Shown piece after piece: positions 31,893-40,225 of a DNA stretch of 41,989 bases. Made by a program: the position numbers and the translations under genes. Origin of the DNA: JAAUQA01 sp036351435 (GTDB lineage Bacteria > Pseudomonadota > Gammaproteobacteria > Competibacterales > Competibacteraceae); assembly GCA_036351435.1 (NCBI GenBank), contig JAZBPA010000109.1, forward strand, positions 1 to 41,989, read 5' to 3'. Position 1 is the first letter of the stretch. Every line of letters begins with the position of its first letter. The notes beneath the pieces were generated by a model that saw only the letters and a list, made by a program, of their open reading frames with translations, searched no databases and was not told the DNA's origin.

Positions 31893-34123
31893 GAAACCGT
31901 TGGACACAAGGATCGGGCTTACTGCCCATGCTGGTGCTTAGCGGTTTGCTGCTGCTTGCCCTAGTATTGATGAGTAGCGCCACAGAACAATCACAGCATA
32001 TCGGTCGATTGTACATGGGGTTGTTGTTGGCTAGCACAGCGGGGCTGCTGTTTTTTTTGGCGCTGATTAGCCGCAATTTATATCGGCTGTGGTATCAACA
32101 TCGAGTTCGTGCGCCCGGTGCGCGGCTGACCTTGCGATTGGTGATCATGTTTGTGCTCATCGCGCTAGCTCCAGTTACTGTGGTGTATGTTTTCTCCGTA
32201 CAGTTTCTGCAGCGGGGTATTGATAGTTGGTTCAACGTGCGGGTGGAAAAATCGCTGGAAGACGCTTTGGAACTCAGCCAAACGGCGCTTGATCTGCGGA
32301 TGCGTGAAGTCCTGAGGCAAACCGACCGCATCGCCGATGCGTTGATTAATATTGATCCTCGCCTAGCGGCACTGACGTTGGGCGATCTATTAAATCGTTC
32401 TGATGCCAATGAGCTCACGCTGTTCAGCCAAAATGGTCGTATCATCGCAACCGCCAGCGCCGATGCCACCCTAGTGATCCCTAATCAACCGCCGGATGCT
32501 GTGTTGTTGCAGGCGCGGCAAGGCCACACTTACGTCGGCTTAGATCCGATCAGTGGTTTGGGTTTCCATATTCGGGCCGTCGTGCGGGTTCCGGCCCGGG
32601 ATGCTCGGCGGGAAGTATGGATTCTGCAGGCGTTGTTCTCAGTGACCGACCGCTTTGGCCGGTTAGCCGACTCCGTACAAGCGGCGTTTGAAAGTTATCA
32701 GGAATTATTATTTCTGCGTGCGCCGTTGAAAGCCAGTTTTATTCTGACCTTATCGCTGGCTTTATTGCTTGGCATTCTGTCGGCGTTGTGGGCCGCCGTG
32801 TATTCTGCCAATCGTTTGGTACAACCGATTCGAGACTTGGCCGAAGGCACCCAAGCAGTCGCTATCGGCCAATACGACAAACAGTTACCCCAAACCAGTA
32901 GCGATGAGTTGGGTTTTCTGGTGGATTCATTCAATCAGATGACCCGCAGTTTAGCCGAAGCCCGCGATGCTGTGGATCGCAATCAACAGTTGCTGGAAGC
33001 ACAACGGGCTTATTTGGAAGTGGTTTTAGAGCGCTTATCGTCCGGGGTCCTCACCCTTGAACCAGACGGTCAACTGCGGACTTGCAACGCCACCGCCGGA
33101 CAGATCTTGGGGATGGATCTGATTGGATTTATGGGGGCCGTCCCATCGGCAGACGAGGGCCTCAGCCCGTTGCATTTGTTATTAGAGGCTATCACCCCGC
33201 ATCTATCGGCCGACAGCGACGATTGGCGACAAGAAGTGACTTTGTTTAATGCCAGCGGGCGACAGATACTGACCTGTCGAGGTAGTTCTTTGCCTGATCC
33301 GTTGGGCTTAAAGGGTGGTCATGTTATCGTTTTCGACGATGTGACGACTTTAGTCCAAGCTGAACGCAATGCGGCGTGGACCGAAGTTGCTCGGCGGTTA
33401 GCGCATGAAATCAAGAACCCGTTGACCCCTATTCAGCTGGCATCAGAACGTATCCGCCATAAGTATCTGAAAAACATGACCGCCGATGAGGCTAGTATAT
33501 TGGATCGGTGCACTCAAACCATCATCCAACAAGTGCAAGCTATGAAGGAGATGGTGGATGCGTTTAACCAATATGCTCGCCCGCCGCAATTGAACTTAAC
33601 TACCGTAGCACTGAATGACTTTATCTCTGATGTGCTATATATGTATCGCGACTATCCGGCCGGGGTGGAGATCCAGTTAACCCTTGATCCCAGTCAGCCG
33701 AAAATTGAAGCTGATAAGGGTCGACTTCGCCAATTGCTGCATAATTTGACCAAGAACGGTATTGAAGCCATTCAAGACGGGCAAGGCTCAAGCTTGCAAA
33801 TTTCCACCCGATGGAATCGTGAAGCAGATGCCAAAGCGGTGGAGCTGCGCTTTCAGGATGACGGTTCTGGGTTTCCCGAACAAATGTTAGGCTCACTTTT
33901 TGAGCCTTATGTGACTACCAAACCCAAAGGAAGCGGGCTAGGATTAGCTATTGTAAAGCGGATTGTGGAGGAGCACGGTGGGGTGATCAATGCAGAGTCT
34001 CCTCCTGAAGGCGGTGCGTGCATCACCATCCGTTTGCCTATCAGTGCCGTTTCCGTCGATTCCCCAGCGACGCCCGCTACTATAACTACTGTTACTTTTT
34101 CCAACACCGAGGAGGCCGGATGA
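31880..34123 (+). CDS. ntrY: Membrane sensor histidine kinase NtrY
   Basis: A 747-residue kinase. Membrane helices lie near residues 13-32, 44-64, 84-108 and 275-300, with a periplasmic or extracytoplasmic region between the third and fourth. A HAMP domain follows ('ANRLVQPIRDLAEGTQAVA'), then a PAS domain ('SSGVLTLEPDGQLRTCNATA'), the H-box with H509 in 'RLAHEIKNPLTPIQLASE', and the ATPase with 'NLTKNGIEAI' and 'GSGLGLAIVKRIVEEHGG'. It should phosphorylate NtrX in response to a redox or nitrogen signal, as in other proteobacteria. The ATG at 31880 is favoured because GGGGA lies 8-9 bases upstream. The stop overlaps ntrX by 4 bases (ATGA). Confidence 0.95.
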   Translation: MASIGNRWTQGSGLLPMLVLSGLLLLALVLMSSATEQSQHIGRLYMGLLLASTAGLLFFLALISRNLYRLWYQHRVRAPGARLTLRLVIMFVLIALAPVTVVYVFSVQFLQRGIDSWFNVRVEKSLEDALELSQTALDLRMREVLRQTDRIADALINIDPRLAALTLGDLLNRSDANELTLFSQNGRIIATASADATLVIPNQPPDAVLLQARQGHTYVGLDPISGLGFHIRAVVRVPARDARREVWILQALFSVTDRFGRLADSVQAAFESYQELLFLRAPLKASFILTLSLALLLGILSALWAAVYSANRLVQPIRDLAEGTQAVAIGQYDKQLPQTSSDELGFLVDSFNQMTRSLAEARDAVDRNQQLLEAQRAYLEVVLERLSSGVLTLEPDGQLRTCNATAGQILGMDLIGFMGAVPSADEGLSPLHLLLEAITPHLSADSDDWRQEVTLFNASGRQILTCRGSSLPDPLGLKGGHVIVFDDVTTLVQAERNAAWTEVARRLAHEIKNPLTPIQLASERIRHKYLKNMTADEASILDRCTQTIIQQVQAMKEMVDAFNQYARPPQLNLTTVALNDFISDVLYMYRDYPAGVEIQLTLDPSQPKIEADKGRLRQLLHNLTKNGIEAIQDGQGSSLQISTRWNREADAKAVELRFQDDGSGFPEQMLGSLFEPYVTTKPKGSGLGLAIVKRIVEEHGGVINAESPPEGGACITIRLPISAVSVDSPATPATITTVTFSNTEEAG

Positions 34124-35493
34124 GCGCACCCCATATCCTGGTCGTCGACGACGAACCGGATATTCGCGAACTGGTCCAGGAAATTTTGGCCGACGAAGGT
34201 TTTGATGTATCGACTGCGGATAACGGCAACAGCGCCCGTGAAGCCCGCCGCGCTCGTCGACCCGACCTGATTCTACTGGACATTTGGATGCCGGATATCG
34301 ATGGTATCAGCTTGCTTAAAGAGTGGAGCGAAGGCGATAATTTGCCGTGCCCTGTCATTGTGATGTCTGGACACGGCACCGTCGAAACGGCTGTGGAAGC
34401 CACTCGACTGGGGGCTTACGACTTTATTGAAAAGCCCTTGTCGATGAATAAGTTGTTGTTAACCGTCAAACGTGCGCTGGAGGCTGACAAGCTGGCCCGG
34501 GAAAATGTCGGTTTGCGGCGGCGGATGCGCTCGGTAACCGAACCGGTCGGCAAAAGTGAAACAGCTCAACGACTGCGTGCCCAGGTGCTGCGCATCGCTC
34601 AGCATGACACACCGGTGCTGATTTTTGGTGAACCCGGCACCGGCAAGGAACTCTACGCGCGTTTTTTGCACCATCACAGTTTACGCCGCAGTGGACCATT
34701 CGTAGACGTCGGCGTGGGGTCTATCGCCCGTGAAAATTCCACTATGGAGTTATTTGGGTCAGAACAAGGCGAGAAAATTCATTACGGCCATCTGGAGCAG
34801 GCCAGCGGTGGCACCTTGTTTTTAGACGAATTGGCGGACATGGATTCGGAAGCTCAGTCACGTTTAGCGGGTGCGTTGGAAAATGGCTCGTTTTTGCGGA
34901 TCGGTGGTAAAGAATCGGTGCAGGTCAATGTGCGGGTTATGGCTGCCACCCACCGTAATCTAGAGCAAGAAGTTGCCGAGGGCCGCTTTCGCGAGGATTT
35001 GTACTATCACCTGAATGTGGTACCGATCCAGCTTCCGCCACTGCGTGAACATGTGGAAGACGTGCCGGAGTTACTTAACTATTACGTCAATTACTTTGTC
35101 GATCAGGAGAATTTACCCTACCGGCACTTTAATATGGCCGCACAAAACCGGCTGCGTAACTATACTTGGCCGGGCAACGTCCGCGAATTAAAGAATTTAG
35201 TGCAACGGTTACTGATTCTTGGCATTGAGGAAGAAGTCTCTCTGGAAGAAGTGGAGTCAGCCATCAGCAGCACTCCTTTGGCCAAGTCTCGGGAAGTCAC
35301 CAGTATTCCATTGGACTTGCCGTTGCGCGAGGCACGCGAACAATTTGAACGTTCCTATTTATTGCAGCAATTCAAGGACTGCGACGGTAATGTGGCGCGT
35401 TTAGCGGAACGGGTGGGCATGGAACGCACCAATTTGTACCGCAAACTCAGAGCGTTGGGAATTGATCCGAAAAAAGCGCTGGACGGTGAATAA
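34120..35493 (+). CDS. ntrX: NtrC-family response regulator NtrX
   Basis: A 457-residue regulator. The receiver domain has phospho-acceptor D54 ('LILLDIWMPDIDG') with 'VVDDEPDIREL' and 'IEKPLS'. An AAA+ domain follows with Walker A 'GEPGTGKE' (170-177) and Walker B 'GGTLFLDELADM'. The C-terminal Fis-type helix-turn-helix is 'CDGNVARLAERVGMERTNLY'. At residues 217-222, where sigma-54 activators carry GAFTGA, this protein reads GEKIHY. It may therefore bind DNA and respond to NtrY without activating sigma-54 polymerase. The ATG at 34120 overlaps the ntrY stop and is preceded by GAGGAGG; the longer frame from 34018 lies inside ntrY. Confidence 0.95.
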   Translation: MSAPHILVVDDEPDIRELVQEILADEGFDVSTADNGNSAREARRARRPDLILLDIWMPDIDGISLLKEWSEGDNLPCPVIVMSGHGTVETAVEATRLGAYDFIEKPLSMNKLLLTVKRALEADKLARENVGLRRRMRSVTEPVGKSETAQRLRAQVLRIAQHDTPVLIFGEPGTGKELYARFLHHHSLRRSGPFVDVGVGSIARENSTMELFGSEQGEKIHYGHLEQASGGTLFLDELADMDSEAQSRLAGALENGSFLRIGGKESVQVNVRVMAATHRNLEQEVAEGRFREDLYYHLNVVPIQLPPLREHVEDVPELLNYYVNYFVDQENLPYRHFNMAAQNRLRNYTWPGNVRELKNLVQRLLILGIEEEVSLEEVESAISSTPLAKSREVTSIPLDLPLREAREQFERSYLLQQFKDCDGNVARLAERVGMERTNLYRKLRALGIDPKKALDGE

Positions 35494-35527
35494 GTCAAAG
35501 ATACCGCGCCACTGATCATTCACTGAC

Positions 35528-36907
35528 ATGAAAATCGTTATCCTGGGTGCAGGCCAGGTTGGTAGTTCCGTTGCCCGCAACTTGGCTAGCGAAGCCAATG
35601 ATGTGACGGTGGTGGATAACAATGGCGATCTATTGCAGGAATTGCAGGCGCGCTTGGATATTAGCACCGTCGAGGGTCATGCATCTTATCCGGCAATCCT
35701 GACGCAGGCCGGTCTTAGGGATGCGGATATGCTTATCGCGTTGACCAACAGCGATGAAGTCAATATGGTCGCTTGTCAGATCGCCGATATGCTGTTCAAT
35801 ACCCCGACCAAGATCGCCCGGGTGCGCAGTGTCGAGTATCTGCAATATCAGCAGGAGTTGTTCACTCCCAAGGCTCTGTGCATCGATATTCCCATCAGCC
35901 CGGAACAGCTGGTAACGGAATACATTCAGCACATCATCGAACACCCGGGCGCGTTACAGGTCTTGGATTTCGCCGATGGCAAGGTGCGGCTGGTCGGGGT
36001 TAAAGCCTATTATGGCGGTACTTTGGTCGGTCATGCGCTGCATACGCTGCCCAAGCACATGCCCGGCATTCATGCCCGGGTCGCGGCAATCTTTCGCCAA
36101 GGTCGTCCCATCCTGCCGGAGGGGGACACCGTCATTCAGGCCGACGACGAAGTGTTTTTCGTCGCCGCCCGCAAGAATATCCGGGCGGTGATGAGCGAAC
36201 TGCGTAAGCTGGATAAAAACGTCAAACGGATCATGCTGGCCGGAGGCGGCAATATCGGTACCCGGTTAGCGCAAGCTTTGGAAGGACGAGTGCAAGTCAA
36301 AATCATCGAACGCGATCCGCGCATCGCCCGACATATTTCCGAACAACTGACTCGCACCATTGTCCTCAACGGCGATGCCGCCGACGAAACCCTGCTGGAA
36401 GAAGAGAATATTGAGCACACCGATGTGTTCTGCGCCATTACCAATGACGACGAAGTGAACATTCTCTCGGCGATGCTGGCCAAACGATTGGGTGCCGGTA
36501 AGGTCATGTCGTTGATCAACCGCATGTCCTATGTTGATCTGGTGGAATCTTCAGGAGTGATCGACGTGGCAATCTCGCCGCAGCAAGCCACTATCGGCGC
36601 TTTGCTGACTAAAGTGCGGCGCGGCGATGTGGTTAAGGTGCATTCTCTGCGGCGCGGCGCGGCTGAAGCCATCGAAGCAGTGGCCCACGGCGATCATACC
36701 ACTTCCAAAGTGGTCGGGCGCCGTATCGATGAAATCAAGCTGCCGCCCGGTACCACTATCGGCGCTATTGCCCGAGGCGATGAAGTGGTTATCTGTCACC
36801 ACGACACCGTGATCGAAGCCGATGACCATGTCATTTTGTTTTTGGTCGATAAAAGACGGGTCAATGAGGTGGAACGACTGTTCCAGGTGAGCTTCAATTA
36901 TTTATAA
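35528..36907 (+). CDS. trkA: Trk system potassium uptake protein TrkA
   Basis: A 459-residue cytosolic protein made of two RCK halves. Each half has a TrkA_N Rossmann site: 'MKIVILGAGQVGSSVARNL' and 'IMLAGGGNIGTRLAQALEG'. Each is followed by a TrkA_C domain (about 140-225 and 370-455). It binds NAD(H) and ATP/ADP on the inner face of the membrane and gates the TrkH channel, controlling K+ uptake, osmotic response and pH balance. It begins 34 bases after ntrX and ends 27 bases before trkH. The ntrY-ntrX-trkA-trkH order is a known gammaproteobacterial arrangement. Confidence 0.97.
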   Translation: MKIVILGAGQVGSSVARNLASEANDVTVVDNNGDLLQELQARLDISTVEGHASYPAILTQAGLRDADMLIALTNSDEVNMVACQIADMLFNTPTKIARVRSVEYLQYQQELFTPKALCIDIPISPEQLVTEYIQHIIEHPGALQVLDFADGKVRLVGVKAYYGGTLVGHALHTLPKHMPGIHARVAAIFRQGRPILPEGDTVIQADDEVFFVAARKNIRAVMSELRKLDKNVKRIMLAGGGNIGTRLAQALEGRVQVKIIERDPRIARHISEQLTRTIVLNGDAADETLLEEENIEHTDVFCAITNDDEVNILSAMLAKRLGAGKVMSLINRMSYVDLVESSGVIDVAISPQQATIGALLTKVRRGDVVKVHSLRRGAAEAIEAVAHGDHTTSKVVGRRIDEIKLPPGTTIGAIARGDEVVICHHDTVIEADDHVILFLVDKRRVNEVERLFQVSFNYL

Positions 36908-36934
36908 ACGCCTCTTCTTGCCGACCGTTACCCC

Positions 36935-38383
36935 ATGAGTATTAGCGTCGTTCAGCGTCTGTTGGGTATGCTGTTGATGATCTTCAGCGTCACCCTATTG
37001 CCGCCGGCTATGATTGGCCTGGGTTATGGCGAAACGGAAGCCAGCGATTTTCTATTGTCATTCGCCATTACTCTGAGTTCGGGGCTGCTCATCTGGATAC
37101 CGGTCCGTCGGGTACATCGCGAGATGCGCATTCGCGACGGATTCATTGTAGTCGCATTGTTCTGGTCGGCGCTCGGGCTAGCTGGGGCGTTGCCGTTGAT
37201 GTTGGCCGACTCGGTCGAGGTTACGGTCACCGATGCTATTTTCGAATCAATGTCCGGCTTGACCACCACCGGCGCGACGGTTTTGGTGGGTTTAGATGAG
37301 CTCCCGCGCGCGGTTCTATTTTACCGGCAACAACTGCAATGGTTGGGTGGCATGGGCATCATCGTGTTAGCCGTAGCAATTCTGCCCATGCTCGGTGTCG
37401 GCGGGATGCAGTTGTACCGGGCCGAAACGCCTGGCCCGATCAAGGACCGCAAACTCACGCCACGGATTACCGAGACCGCCAAGGCGTTGTGGTTTATTTA
37501 TCTCGGCTTCACTTTGACCTGTGGACTTTGTTACTGGTTGGCGGGCATGACCATCTTCGATGCGATAGCTCATGCGTTCTCTACCGTAGCCATTGGTGGG
37601 TTCTCGACTCATGACGCCAGCATCGGTCATTTCGGCGATCCCCAGGTGATGGCCGTCGCGGTGGTGTTTATGCTATTGTCGGGAATTAATTTCGCATTGC
37701 ACTTCATCGCCTGGCACACGCTCAATCCGCTGGTGTATTGGGCTGATGCAGAATTCCGCGCGTATGCTTTCATTATCGCTATGGTGGCGTTGATCACTAT
37801 TGTCTATCTGCACTTCACGCACACGTTCGAGGGCAGTGAAGCGCTATTACACGGTATTTTCCAAGTGGTTTCTATTGCCACGACAACCGGCTTTACAACG
37901 ACGGAATATTTCGCCTGGCCCGGCTTTCTACCGGTACTGCTGTTATTTACCAGCTTCATCGGGGCTTGCGCGGGTTCTACCGGTGGGGGAATGAAGGTTA
38001 TTCGGTGTTTGTTGCTTTACAAACAAGGCAAACGGGAGATCTTTCAATTAATCCATCCCAACGCCCAAGTGCCGGTCAAGCTGGGTAAAAAAGCTGTACC
38101 TGAATCGGTGATCAATGCAGTTTGGGGATTTTTCGCCCTTTATGTCGCTGCATTTACGGTTATGTTGTTGCTGCTGATGGCTACCGGCCTTGATCAGGTA
38201 ACGGCTTTTTCTGCTGTAGCGGCTTGCATCAATAACCTGGGTCCGGGACTAGGCGATGTTGGCGCTAATTTCGCGCACATCAACGCACCTGCCAAGAGCA
38301 TACTCTGCTTCGCCATGTTGTTAGGGCGGCTGGAGGTGTTCACCCTGTTGGTGTTATTGGCACCTTCTTTCTGGCAACGCTAA
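36935..38383 (+). CDS. trkH: Trk system potassium uptake channel TrkH
   Basis: A 482-residue membrane protein with about ten hydrophobic segments. The four pore-loop repeats are visible: 'SMSGLTTTGATVL', 'FSTVAIGGFSTHDASIG', 'VSIATTTGFTTTEYF' and 'ACINNLGPGLGDVG'. Each supplies the glycine of the K+ selectivity filter. The third-repeat region 'FIGACAGSTGGGMKVIR' forms the gating loop. It takes up K+ through the inner membrane and works with TrkA, encoded just upstream. The ATG at 36935 lies 27 bases past trkA, and a methyltransferase gene follows after 6 bases. Confidence 0.97.
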   Translation: MSISVVQRLLGMLLMIFSVTLLPPAMIGLGYGETEASDFLLSFAITLSSGLLIWIPVRRVHREMRIRDGFIVVALFWSALGLAGALPLMLADSVEVTVTDAIFESMSGLTTTGATVLVGLDELPRAVLFYRQQLQWLGGMGIIVLAVAILPMLGVGGMQLYRAETPGPIKDRKLTPRITETAKALWFIYLGFTLTCGLCYWLAGMTIFDAIAHAFSTVAIGGFSTHDASIGHFGDPQVMAVAVVFMLLSGINFALHFIAWHTLNPLVYWADAEFRAYAFIIAMVALITIVYLHFTHTFEGSEALLHGIFQVVSIATTTGFTTTEYFAWPGFLPVLLLFTSFIGACAGSTGGGMKVIRCLLLYKQGKREIFQLIHPNAQVPVKLGKKAVPESVINAVWGFFALYVAAFTVMLLLLMATGLDQVTAFSAVAACINNLGPGLGDVGANFAHINAPAKSILCFAMLLGRLEVFTLLVLLAPSFWQR

Positions 38384-38389
38384 TCAACC

Positions 38390-38965
38390 ATGAACGATGA
38401 AACCCGCTCTCGCTGGGATCAACGCTATCATGCTGAGATCGGTGCACAACAACCAGCCCAAGTATTATCCTCTTATGCTTACCTGCTGCCGGAGTCGGGA
38501 AGCGCATTGGATCTGGCCTGCGGACTGGGAGCTAATGCACTGTTATTGGCTAATCATGGTCTGGAAACTTGGGCTTGGGATATTTCTCAGGTAGCTATCG
38601 CCCGGCTTGACGAGGCTGCACGAAAAGCCGGATTGCCACTCCATGCAGAAGTGCGCGATGTAATGGCTCAACCGCCACCACCTGATAGCTTCGATGTGAT
38701 TGTCGTAAGCCGTTTTCTGGAACGAGAGCTAGCAGATACATTACAAGCGGCGTTGCGTTCAGGCGGCTTGCTGTATTACCAGACCTTCACTCGGGTCCGG
38801 GCCGCCGAAAACGGACCGCGCAATCCCGCTTTTCTGCTGGGAGAAAACGAGTTATTGCAGTTATTTCAGGAGTTCAAAATCCTTCTCTATCGGGAAGAGG
38901 GACGAGTCGGTGATCTTCAGCAGGGGTTTCGTAACGAGGCCATGCTCATAGCGCAAAAGGTTTGA
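38390..38965 (+). CDS. Class I SAM-dependent methyltransferase (TehB-like)
   Basis: A 191-residue small methyltransferase. SAM motif I is 'ALDLACGLGANALLLANHG', motif II ends in 'WAWDISQVAIARLDEAA', and motif III/IV regions are 'AEVRDVMAQPPPPDSFDVIVV' (AEVRDV and DSFDVIVV) with 'LRSGGLLYYQTF'. This pattern is common to TehB-type tellurite-resistance methyltransferases and to other small-molecule methylases. The natural substrate cannot be read from sequence. It starts 6 bases after trkH. The TPR gene begins right after its stop codon, so the three are likely co-transcribed. Confidence 0.9.
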   Translation: MNDETRSRWDQRYHAEIGAQQPAQVLSSYAYLLPESGSALDLACGLGANALLLANHGLETWAWDISQVAIARLDEAARKAGLPLHAEVRDVMAQPPPPDSFDVIVVSRFLERELADTLQAALRSGGLLYYQTFTRVRAAENGPRNPAFLLGENELLQLFQEFKILLYREEGRVGDLQQGFRNEAMLIAQKV

Positions 38966-38967
38966 CG

Positions 38968-39288
38968 GTGGATGTGATAGAGCGATTCGAAAAGTTGTTG
39001 GCGGATGGTCAAGACAACGCCTTGTTGCGGTTCGGGTTAGGTAATGCCTACTTACAAGCCGGTGATTGCGAATCTGCCAAGCATCATTTACAAGCCGCGC
39101 TACAACACGATCCCGCTTATTCGGCAGCCTGGAAAGCATTGGGCAAAGCGTTGACCGATACCGGTGAAATTACTGCCGCTATCGCTGCTTATGAACAGGG
39201 TATTGAAACTGCCGAGAAAAAAGGCGATCTGCAAGCCGCTAAAGAAATGCGGGTGTTCTTGAAACGGTTATGCAAGACAAAAGGATGA
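38968..39288 (+). CDS. Small tetratricopeptide repeat protein
   Basis: A 106-residue protein with about two and a half TPR units: 'ALLRFGLGNAYLQAGDCESA' with 'KHHLQAALQHDP', then 'SAAWKALGKALTDTGEITAA' with 'IAAYEQGIETAEKKGD', then a capping helix. TPRs bind peptides or other proteins; there is no signal peptide, so it is cytosolic. Three starts compete: TTG 38962 (overlapping the previous stop), GTG 38968 and GTG 38974. AAAGG at 38956-38960 sits 7 bases before GTG 38968, so I chose that one. It is probably translated with the upstream methyltransferase. No partner can be named. Confidence 0.85.
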   Translation: MDVIERFEKLLADGQDNALLRFGLGNAYLQAGDCESAKHHLQAALQHDPAYSAAWKALGKALTDTGEITAAIAAYEQGIETAEKKGDLQAAKEMRVFLKRLCKTKG

Positions 39289-39292
39289 TGCA

Positions 39293-39880
39293 CTAATTTC
39301 GGGCCACCCGCTGGTAACAATCCATCATAACCTGATGCACTTCGGTTATAGCGGTAAAATCGACGATCCCGAAGGTAGTATGACCTTCTTGAGTGCTGAA
39401 CTGATCAGGCTGAGTCTCTACCCGAAAATCGATATTCGAACCTTCCCAGGCTAAGACCGTTTCACGGTTATTGACATCTAATACGCGCTCGCCGCTTTGT
39501 TCCGCTACGGTCAACCAGCGATAAGGATAGCGACCGTAGAACCCGTAATAAGGAAGGCCCCCGGCGTCGGTCACATACATGAAAAAACCTGCGCCACCGC
39601 TGATGTTTTTGTAGTCTCGGTTAAACGTAAGCCGCCGATCTTGCGCAAAACGGGGCGGAGCGCCATCTTCAGCGGGCTTGACAGCCATGCAAACAACCTC
39701 GACTTTGTTAGCCAGTTCCCATACTTGCCAGCCGTCCTGCTCAATCAATAACTGCCTATACAAGGTATCCACCGCTGTTTTTTCGCTGAAACCCGGCCCC
39801 GGTTTGTCATGGATTGGGTCCGAGCTTGTGCCGCATGCGCCAAGCAAAATCGACAAGAGTATTAGGCTTTTTCTCATCAT
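39293..39880 (-). CDS. Uncharacterised lipoprotein
   Basis: A 195-residue exported protein. Its signal peptide ends in LLGAC (lipidated Cys16) and is followed by a short polar linker. The mature part shows beta-rich blocks such as 'GGAGFFMYVTDAGGLPYYGF', 'YPYRWLTVAEQSGERVLD', 'AWEGSNIDFRVETQPD' and 'TTFGIVDFTAITEVHQVMM'. It has two further cysteines, one in 'EVVCMAVKP' and one near the end ('MDCYQRV'), which could form a disulfide in the periplasm. I do not recognise a functional family. It ends 4 bases from the convergent TPR gene. The ATG has no strong ribosome site. Confidence 0.7.
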   Translation of the reverse strand: MMRKSLILLSILLGACGTSSDPIHDKPGPGFSEKTAVDTLYRQLLIEQDGWQVWELANKVEVVCMAVKPAEDGAPPRFAQDRRLTFNRDYKNISGGAGFFMYVTDAGGLPYYGFYGRYPYRWLTVAEQSGERVLDVNNRETVLAWEGSNIDFRVETQPDQFSTQEGHTTFGIVDFTAITEVHQVMMDCYQRVARN

Positions 39881-40081
39881 GTCCGGGGTCAGATGATTTT
39901 CGAAAAATGGATGTTCTGTCAGGCTGGGGGAGAATTTTCCCGCCTAGGTCTGCGACAAGACGACCCGAAAATACACCATCCGAGTATCCAAGTCTATGAA
40001 CGTCCAGCAACATCAGGGCCAGGATACTGGATGTGATCCGATGAGCTGATGTCTTTACAAAGCATAAAATAACCCGCTGTT

Positions 40082-40091
40082 ATAAATTTAT
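40082..40091. promoter_or_regulatory. Perfect AT palindrome, possible operator
   Basis: ATAAATTTAT is self-complementary over 10 bases and sits in the AT-rich block about 135 bases before the reductase start. A regulator site is possible, but base composition alone could create it. Confidence 0.3.
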
Positions 40092-40172
40092 CCTTAAATA
40101 ATACTTAATTAGAATATCAATTAGTGTTATTTTTCGCAGTCAACCTTTAAACCAACTTGCTGTAGCTCATCG

Positions 40173-40201
40173 ACCACCGCTGTTCTCATCCTCCCGGTGG
40201 T
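40173..40201 (+). promoter_or_regulatory. Leader hairpin just upstream of the reductase start
   Basis: ACCACCG (40173-40179) and CGGTGGT (40195-40201) form a perfect 7-base stem with a 15-base loop. It ends 13 bases before the GGAGA ribosome site and 24 bases before the GTG. There is no T-run, so a role in mRNA folding or protein binding is more likely than termination. Confidence 0.4.
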
Positions 40202-40225
40202 TACCAAGTCAGTCGGAGAAATCAC

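Larger units (their letters stand above)
39881..40225. promoter_or_regulatory. Control region upstream of the nitrite/sulfite reductase
   Basis: This 345-base gap lies between divergent genes and has no credible gene. Its first ~170 bases have ordinary composition. Bases 40055-40137 are strikingly AT-rich, with TTAAATAATACTTAATTAG-like runs and a perfect 10-base palindrome ATAAATTTAT at 40082-40091. Such AT-rich stretches are typical of LysR-type (CysB, Cbl or Nac-like) binding and of sigma-70 promoters. No clean -35/-10 pair at 16-18 spacing was found. A hairpin lies at 40173-40201, and GGAGA at 40215-40219 precedes the GTG start. Confidence 0.5.

Noticed and set aside
39807..40013. 68-codon minus-strand frame in the region before the reductase
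   Set aside because: It overlaps the lipoprotein start, lacks a ribosome site and resembles nothing known.
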